DNA of 10,112 nt from Paracoccaceae bacterium (GTDB lineage Bacteria; Pseudomonadota; Alphaproteobacteria; Rhodobacterales; Rhodobacteraceae), in NCBI GenBank assembly GCA_027069385.1, contig JALXER010000392.1, positions 1 through 10,112 on the forward strand, in the 5' to 3' direction. A program made the translations under genes and the position numbers. This document shows, one piece after another, positions 6,539 through 10,112 of the stretch. The notes below the pieces were generated by a model, which saw nothing but the letters and a program-made list of their open reading frames with translations, was not told where the DNA came from and searched no databases. Each line of letters opens with the position of its first letter. Within the stretch, counting starts at the first letter, position 1.

Positions 6539-6573
6539 AACTCTGGTTATAGGGCGGCAAACTCCGGTTATAG
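6539..6573 (+). repeat. Tandem 14-bp direct repeat, 21-bp period, upstream of cupredoxin
   Basis: AACTCTGGTTATAG (6539-6552) and AACTCCGGTTATAG (6560-6573) differ by one base and are 21 bases apart, close to two helical turns, so two bound proteins would lie on one DNA face. They sit about 115-150 bases upstream of the copper-protein start. The TTATAG ends also resemble -10 elements. No known operator is recognised. Confidence 0.45.
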
Positions 6574-6641
6574 AGGTCTGAAAATATGCCAAATGGCGCA
6601 TGTATCCGAAAAAGTCGTTGCCCTAGGTCAGCGCCATGCAG

Positions 6642-6664
6642 TGCAACAATCTGCGCTGCAACAA
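6642..6664 (+). repeat. Short direct repeat TGCAACAA just upstream of cupredoxin
   Basis: TGCAACAA occurs at 6642-6649 and 6657-6664, inside the longer similarity GCAGTGCAACAA / GCGCTGCAACAA with a 15-base offset. It ends 22 bases before the copper-protein ATG, probably within its 5' untranslated region. It could be a protein-binding site or chance. Confidence 0.25.
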
Positions 6665-6686
6665 CACTAACACGAAAGAAAAGACA

Positions 6687-7166
6687 ATGAAATTTTCCAA
6701 AACACTGATGGCGGCTGCAGTGGCGGTTGCGGGGCTTGCCTCGCCGGTATTTGCGCAAACAACGGTTCACGTTTTCCTGTGGGATGCGATGGACAGCATG
6801 GACATGGCCGAAGATCACAAGATCGGGGACGGGGCTGCAAAGGCAACCGATTCCATGGGAATTGCGGTAAGTGTGATTGAAATTCCTGCGGGTGAGGTCA
6901 CCTTTGACGTGGTCAATACCGCGCCGGATATCGAGCATGAAATGGTAGTGACCCGCCTGTCCGGTTCCGATGGCTCGTTGCCCTATAATGCCGATGATAT
7001 GGCAGTGGATGAAGAAGCGGCGGGCAGTGTCGGCGAAGTGGCCGAACTGGCACCCGGTGCAAGTGGCGCGCTTAGCGTGACGCTGGAACCGGGCAGCTAT
7101 GCGCTCTATTGCAACGTGCCGGGGCACTATGCGGCGGGCATGTGGACAGTGATCACCGTCAAATAA
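6687..7166 (+). CDS. Periplasmic cupredoxin (type-1 copper protein)
   Basis: This 159-aa protein has a clear signal peptide (residues 1-23, ending SPVFA before QTTV). The mature part is a plastocyanin/azurin-like domain. All four type-1 copper ligands can be placed: His84 in DIEHEMVV, and Cys142, His147 and Met152 in YCNVPGHYAAGMW. This C-x4-H-x4-M spacing with YCNVPGHY is typical of small cupredoxins that shuttle electrons or carry copper in the periplasm. The ATG at 6687 was preferred over one at 6636 because it gives a proper signal peptide and follows a purine-rich stretch. Residues 32-44 (WDAMDSMDMAEDH) add Met, Asp and His that might give a second weak metal site. The electron partner is unknown. 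The gene appears monocistronic, with a hairpin directly after it. Confidence 0.88.
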   Translation: MKFSKTLMAAAVAVAGLASPVFAQTTVHVFLWDAMDSMDMAEDHKIGDGAAKATDSMGIAVSVIEIPAGEVTFDVVNTAPDIEHEMVVTRLSGSDGSLPYNADDMAVDEEAAGSVGEVAELAPGASGALSVTLEPGSYALYCNVPGHYAAGMWTVITVK

Positions 7167-7179
7167 CCCCTTTGTCCAG

Positions 7180-7210
7180 CACAATCGCACCACCGGTGCG
7201 ATTGTGTCTT
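7180..7210 (+). terminator. Strong 12-bp hairpin after cupredoxin
   Basis: CACAATCGCACC (7180-7191) and GGTGCGATTGTG (7195-7206) pair perfectly around an ACC loop, 13 bases after the stop codon. Only TCTT follows, so the T-tract is weak. Position and stability favour a terminator or 3'-end stabiliser for the copper-protein transcript. Confidence 0.6.
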
Positions 7211-7270
7211 GGCTAAATAAATTCAATCAAAAAGGGAAAATAGATTTACACAAATGTTAACAAGGGGTAA

Positions 7271-7314
7271 CTTCACCTAAAGATTCGAAACTTGAGATAA
7301 ACAAATAGGTGAAG
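7271..7314 (+). promoter_or_regulatory. Predicted RBS-sequestering hairpin in the leader of the 7317 gene
   Basis: CTTCACCTA (7271-7279) is the exact reverse complement of TAGGTGAAG (7306-7314), with a 26-base AT-rich loop. The right arm contains AGGTG (7307-7311), the only Shine-Dalgarno for the ATG at 7317. In the folded transcript the ribosome site would be closed. This assumes transcription starts before 7271. A possible -35 TTTACA (7245-7250) with a poor -10 near 7268 would start it too late, so the promoter must be mapped. Confidence 0.55.
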
Positions 7315-7316
7315 AT

Positions 7317-7739
7317 ATGTTCAAGAGTAAATTTGTAGCCGCTGCCTTGGTGGTGGCCTCGCTTTTTGGCACGGCAACGACCGTTCAGGCCGCGCAACAG
7401 CTTGACAGCGGCGTTTGGGCCGACGTGTATCGCATGGGTAATTCGCGGACCGGTCGCATGGCCATTCTGTTCTTTGCCCAGAATGACAACGGCAAGATGG
7501 CGATTTGCGGCAACTATTTCATGTGGGGCGGCTCCTCGGTGCATCGCCGGTTAGAGCGGGCTTTGACCGGCTACCGGTTCTTCTATAATGGCCAGCATCT
7601 GTTCAACGATGCCTCGTTCTTGTGGCGTGCCCCTTCGGAAGACCAACTGGGCGATCAGGTTTCGTGCCGGACCACCGATATTCCCTTCGTTGCCAATGCC
7701 AATGATCTGCTGAACGGGCGCTTGCCGTTCTCGCACTAG
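7317..7739 (+). CDS. Small exported protein of unknown function
   Basis: This 140-aa product belongs to no family I recognise. Residues 1-26 are a signal peptide (MFKSKFVAAALVVASLFG core, VQA before AQQLD), so it is probably periplasmic or secreted. The mature protein is about 114 aa, rich in aromatics and Gly/Asn, for example MAICGNYFMWGGSS (61-74) and GYRFFYNGQHLFNDASFLW (85-103). Two cysteines, Cys64 and Cys117, could form one disulfide. No metal-binding or catalytic motif stands out. The start follows AGGTG at 5 nt, and that site is masked by the predicted leader hairpin, which suggests translational control. A strong intrinsic terminator follows the stop, so it looks like a single-gene unit. 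It converges with another exported unknown. Upstream DNA (7211-7316) is markedly AT-rich against its surroundings. Confidence 0.8.
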   Translation: MFKSKFVAAALVVASLFGTATTVQAAQQLDSGVWADVYRMGNSRTGRMAILFFAQNDNGKMAICGNYFMWGGSSVHRRLERALTGYRFFYNGQHLFNDASFLWRAPSEDQLGDQVSCRTTDIPFVANANDLLNGRLPFSH

Positions 7740-7763
7740 CATTGATTCATACAGACAGACCGG

Positions 7764-7796
7764 CCCGGGGTGGAAACACGCATCCCGGGTTTTTTT
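7764..7796 (+). terminator. Intrinsic (Rho-independent) terminator
   Basis: CCCGGGGTG (7764-7772) pairs with CATCCCGGG (7781-7789) as 9 bp including one G-T, with an 8-base loop, followed at once by seven T (7790-7796). It lies 24 bases after the stop of the small exported protein and is a textbook plus-strand terminator. There is no matching T-tract for the opposing gene. Confidence 0.92.
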
Positions 7797-7818
7797 GTGG
7801 CTGCGCCCCGCCGAGGGG

Positions 7819-8418
7819 TCAATAGCGAAAATAGGGCATCTGCCGCAGGTGCGCAATGTCGGCCTTGCCACAAGCCCCGTCAAATACGCAATGCATCAGC
7901 TCTCGCGCCTGCACATCGGTGAACGGGCCGCTGAACATATAGTTGCCGCCGGTTTCGGTAAGGGTGCCGTTTGCATCCGGTATGAGGGTGATAATCCGGT
8001 CGCCATGCGCAGGATCACCAAGGTCGATAAAGTTGATGTATTTATAGCCCTCCGGGTCGGGCTGGTCATTGTCAGGGCCCAGCGCACTGGCCCAATAGCG
8101 GGTCAACAGCACGTCAAGCTGGCCATATCGGCGCGGGTTTTGGCGCGGGTCCACCACCTCGAAAATCGCCGAAGCCGAGATGATCTTGGAGCGGTAGCCG
8201 TCGGCGATAAAATCAGCGGGCCGTTCAGCGGTGGTGTCTTGTATCGTCAGCGGCGCGATGTTGGCGAAATGGCCATAGACGATTTTATAGGGGCGGCCAA
8301 GGGCATCGAGATTGTCGATATACTCGCCAAAGGTTTCAGGCACCCAGATCGACAGCGCCGGGCTTTGGCTGGGCAAAAGGGCAAGGAGAAGGAGCAGAAG
8401 GGGGCTGAAAAACTTCAT
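7819..8418 (-). CDS. Exported protein of unknown function with C-terminal Cys pair
   Basis: This 199-aa product is not a family I can name. The ATG at 8418 was chosen because it starts directly with a signal peptide (MKFFSPLLLLLLALLPSQSPALS, about 23 residues) and TAAGG lies 8-9 nt upstream; in-frame starts at 8445 and 8544 lack a ribosome site and would bury the signal. The mature part has mixed strand-like segments (PYKIVYGHFANIAPLTI, KIISASAIFEVVD, LDVLLTRYW) and an acidic middle with several Asp-Pro and Gly-Asp turns (DNDQPDPEG, DLGDPAHGD). Near the C-terminus Cys177 and Cys183 in HCVFDGACG could close a small disulfide loop. Periplasmic or extracellular location is inferred. It is divergent from serC and convergent with the other exported unknown; nothing links it functionally to either. 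Confidence 0.78.
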   Translation of the reverse strand: MKFFSPLLLLLLALLPSQSPALSIWVPETFGEYIDNLDALGRPYKIVYGHFANIAPLTIQDTTAERPADFIADGYRSKIISASAIFEVVDPRQNPRRYGQLDVLLTRYWASALGPDNDQPDPEGYKYINFIDLGDPAHGDRIITLIPDANGTLTETGGNYMFSGPFTDVQARELMHCVFDGACGKADIAHLRQMPYFRY

Positions 8419-8527
8419 CAGAATAGCCTTAACAGTTAATTTCATCAATCTATCGACAAACTCTAAAACAGTCGCTACCCCGATCCAAGCCGGAAGTTTC
8501 CCATCGGAAACAAAAACCGACGTTTTT

Positions 8528-8557
8528 TTGTCAAAACGCGACACATTTCCCCTTGAT
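8528..8557 (+). promoter_or_regulatory. Candidate promoter for serC-serA
   Basis: TTGTCA (8528-8533) as -35 and CTTGAT (8552-8557) as a weak -10 are 18 bases apart. The transcript would then begin near 8563, just before the first stem of the serC leader, which supports the placement. The same spot read on the minus strand gives TTGACA (8534-8529), so the divergent gene could share this region. Confidence 0.4.
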
Positions 8558-8560
8558 TTG

Positions 8561-8656
8561 CGCCCACGCCCTGCGGTATCAGCGCGGCGGGCAGGTCGTC
8601 GGGTAAGCGCGAGCGGCGGCAGGCTCAGCTAAATCGCGCTGATGTAGGAGCCATCC
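8561..8656 (+). promoter_or_regulatory. Structured serC leader RNA (serC-motif-like), last stem covers the RBS
   Basis: Three hairpins can be drawn. P1 is CCTGC (8570-8574) with GCAGG (8591-8595). P2 is GTCGTC (8595-8600) with GGCGGC (8615-8620), two G-T pairs. P3 is GGCTC (8622-8626) with GAGCC (8648-8652), which hides the Shine-Dalgarno AGGAG (8646-8650) placed 6 nt before the serC ATG. In addition, ATCAGCGC (8578-8585) in the P1 loop is perfectly complementary to GCGCTGAT (8636-8643) inside P3. A serC RNA element upstream of serC-serA in alphaproteobacteria, with its final stem over the ribosome site, is established; assignment here rests on position and layout, not on a covariance search. 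Confidence 0.7.
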
Positions 8657-9832
8657 ATGAGCCTCCCTTTACCGCCGCAGGTCAAGCCTGCGCGCCCTGA
8701 ATTTTCATCCGGTCCATGCCCCAAACGCCCCGGTTACAGCCTAGAAGCTGTGGCCAAACGGGCGATGCTCGGGCGTTCCCACCGTGCCGCTGGCCCCAAG
8801 GCGCAGCTTAAGGCGGTGATCGACAAAATGGCCGAGATCCTAGAAGTCCCTGCCGATTATCGGGTTGGCATTGTGCCTGCATCCGATACAGGTGCGGTTG
8901 AAATGGCGCTCTGGTCGCTGCTTGGCGCGCGCCCCGTCGATGTGCTGGCTTGGGAAAGCTTTGGTGCCGGTTGGGCGGGCGATATTGCCAGCCAGCTTAA
9001 ACTGGACGATGTGAACAAGCTAAGCGCGCCTTATGGCGAACTGCCCGATCTGGGCGCTGTTCGCAAAAATGCCGACGTGGTGTTCACCTGGAACGGCACC
9101 ACCTCGGGCGCGCGGGTGCCCAACGGCGACTGGATCGCCGATGACCGCGAGGGGCTGACCATTTGCGATGCGACCTCGGCGGCCTTTGCGCAGGAATTGC
9201 CGTGGAGCAAGCTCGATGTCACCACCTTTAGCTGGCAAAAGGCCATGGGTGGCGAAGGCGCGCACGGGGTGATCATCCTGTCGCCCCGCGCGGTGGAGCG
9301 GCTGGAAACCTATACCCCGCCGCGCCCCCTGCCAAAAATCTTCCGCCTGACCAAAGGCGGCAAGCTGATTGAGGGCATTTTCAAAGGTGCAACCATTAAC
9401 ACCCCCTCGATGCTGGCCGTGGCCGATGCCGAGGACGCGCTGGCGTGGATGGAAGGCCTTGGCGGCCTGAACGCCACCCGCGCGCGGGCCGACGCCAATT
9501 TCGGCGCGTTGCAGGCGTGGGTCGATACCAGCGACTGGGCCGAGAACCTTGTGGCCGATCCGGCGGCGCGCTCCAACACGTCCGTGTGCCTGAAAATCAG
9601 CGATCCGGCCATTGCCGCGCTGGATGACGAGGCGCAAAAGGCCTTTGTCAAAACCATGGTGGCCCTGCTGGACAAAGCCGGTGCGGCCTATGATATCGGC
9701 GGCTATCGCGACGCCCCTGCTGGCCTGCGCATCTGGTGCGGCGCGACCGTGGATACCGCCGACATTCAGGCCCTGACCCCGTGGCTCGACTATGCCTTTG
9801 CCACTGCCAAAACCGAATTGAAGGAGGCATAA
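8657..9832 (+). CDS. serC: Phosphoserine aminotransferase (alphaproteobacterial type)
   Basis: SerC transfers the amino group of glutamate to 3-phosphohydroxypyruvate, giving phosphoserine, the second step of serine synthesis; it is PLP-dependent and cytoplasmic, and the same activity can serve vitamin B6 synthesis. The 391-aa protein opens with FSSGPCPKRPGY (16-27), the substrate-loop start of this subtype, followed by LGRSHRAAGPK (38-48). ASDTGAVEMALWSLLG (75-90) contacts cofactor phosphate, VVFTWNGTTSGARVPN (141-156) and CDATSAAFAQ (170-179) line the active site with Asp171 at the PLP-nitrogen position, and SWQKAMGGEGAHG (192-204) carries the Schiff-base lysine Lys195. The start has AGGAG at 6 nt, inside the leader's last hairpin, so translation is probably regulated. 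serA begins 1 bp after the stop. Sequence is intact. Confidence 0.96.
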   Translation: MSLPLPPQVKPARPEFSSGPCPKRPGYSLEAVAKRAMLGRSHRAAGPKAQLKAVIDKMAEILEVPADYRVGIVPASDTGAVEMALWSLLGARPVDVLAWESFGAGWAGDIASQLKLDDVNKLSAPYGELPDLGAVRKNADVVFTWNGTTSGARVPNGDWIADDREGLTICDATSAAFAQELPWSKLDVTTFSWQKAMGGEGAHGVIILSPRAVERLETYTPPRPLPKIFRLTKGGKLIEGIFKGATINTPSMLAVADAEDALAWMEGLGGLNATRARADANFGALQAWVDTSDWAENLVADPAARSNTSVCLKISDPAIAALDDEAQKAFVKTMVALLDKAGAAYDIGGYRDAPAGLRIWCGATVDTADIQALTPWLDYAFATAKTELKEA

Positions 9833-9833
9833 A

Positions 9834-10112
9834 ATGCCCAAAGTACTTATTTCCGATAAACTGTCGACCGCTGCGGTGGACATCTTCAAAGCCGCCGGTA
9901 TCGAGGTGGATTTCCAGCCCGATCTGGGTAAGGATCCGGCCAAACTGGCCGAAATCATTGGCGATTATGACGGGTTGGCCATTCGTTCCAACACCAAGGC
10001 AACCGCCGATCTGATCGCCAAAGCCGATAACCTCAAGGTCATTGGCCGCGCCGGTATCGGAGTGGATAACGTGGATATCCCTGCGGCCAGCGCCAAGGGG
10101 ATTGTGGTGATG
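9834..10112 (+). CDS. serA: D-3-phosphoglycerate dehydrogenase, N-terminal part
   Basis: SerA oxidises 3-phosphoglycerate to 3-phosphohydroxypyruvate with NAD, the committed step of serine synthesis, supplying SerC's substrate. Only 93 codons are present; the frame runs open off the right edge. MPKVLISDKLSTAAVDIFKAAG, then YDGLAIRSNTKAT (47-59), with the substrate-binding RSNT, and LKVIGRAGIGVDNVDI (67-82) are the conserved N-terminal blocks of this dehydrogenase; the NAD-binding domain would follow. AAGGAGG (9821-9827) lies 6 nt before the ATG, inside the end of serC, so the two genes share a transcript and the serC leader. Whether it carries a C-terminal ACT or longer regulatory domain cannot be seen. 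Confidence 0.95.
   Translation, partial: MPKVLISDKLSTAAVDIFKAAGIEVDFQPDLGKDPAKLAEIIGDYDGLAIRSNTKATADLIAKADNLKVIGRAGIGVDNVDIPAASAKGIVVM

Noticed and set aside
6041..6670. Plus-strand frame of 209 codons across the permease and its upstream region
   Set aside because: Most of it is antisense to the permease; the repeated peptide NSGYR only reflects the 21-bp DNA direct repeats.
8496..8529. Small hairpins GTTTCC-CATC-GGAAAC and AAAAAC-CGAC-GTTTTT, the latter ending in seven T, as a terminator
   Set aside because: No plus-strand gene ends upstream, the A/T stem is weak, and the site lies in a divergent promoter region.

Overview
The window reads as a chromosomal segment of a Rhodobacterales (roseobacter-type) alphaproteobacterium. 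The grounds are the GC-rich composition, the order folB - thioredoxin-like - folP - glmM, the alphaproteobacterial SerC subtype directly followed by serA, and a structured leader in front of serC like the serC RNA element known from alphaproteobacteria. No transposase, phage gene, tRNA, rRNA or CRISPR array was seen. Most of it is core metabolism. The unusual signals lie mainly in the intergenic DNA and in one gene fusion.

Left edge (1-659): a secreted CAP-superfamily protein is encoded on the minus strand and runs off the left edge. It diverges from the next operon.

Folate/cell-wall operon (660-5421, plus strand): folB (fused to a C-terminal domain that looks like a degenerate amino-acid-kinase fold), about 420 bp of hairpin-rich intergenic DNA, then a tight run of a CNHC thioredoxin/peroxiredoxin-like gene, folP, glmM and an exported PEBP-like protein. 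folP overlaps the gene before it by 8 nt and glmM overlaps folP by 4 nt, so translational coupling is likely. FolB and FolP are two steps of folate synthesis; FolK, the step between them, is not in the window. GlmM makes glucosamine-1-phosphate for UDP-GlcNAc.

Middle (5426-7166): an EamA/DMT-family permease on the minus strand converges on the operon with only 4 bp between stop codons. About 370 bp of non-coding DNA follows, holding a 13-bp inverted repeat and two tandem direct-repeat pairs, then a periplasmic type-1 copper protein (cupredoxin) on the plus strand.

Secreted unknowns (7167-8418): two small exported proteins of unrecognised family converge on a strong intrinsic terminator. The first has a 9-bp inverted repeat that pairs exactly over its ribosome-binding site.

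Serine biosynthesis (8419-10112): a structured leader whose last hairpin covers the serC Shine-Dalgarno, then serC and the first 93 codons of serA, 1 bp apart. Together these encode the first two steps of the phosphorylated serine pathway.
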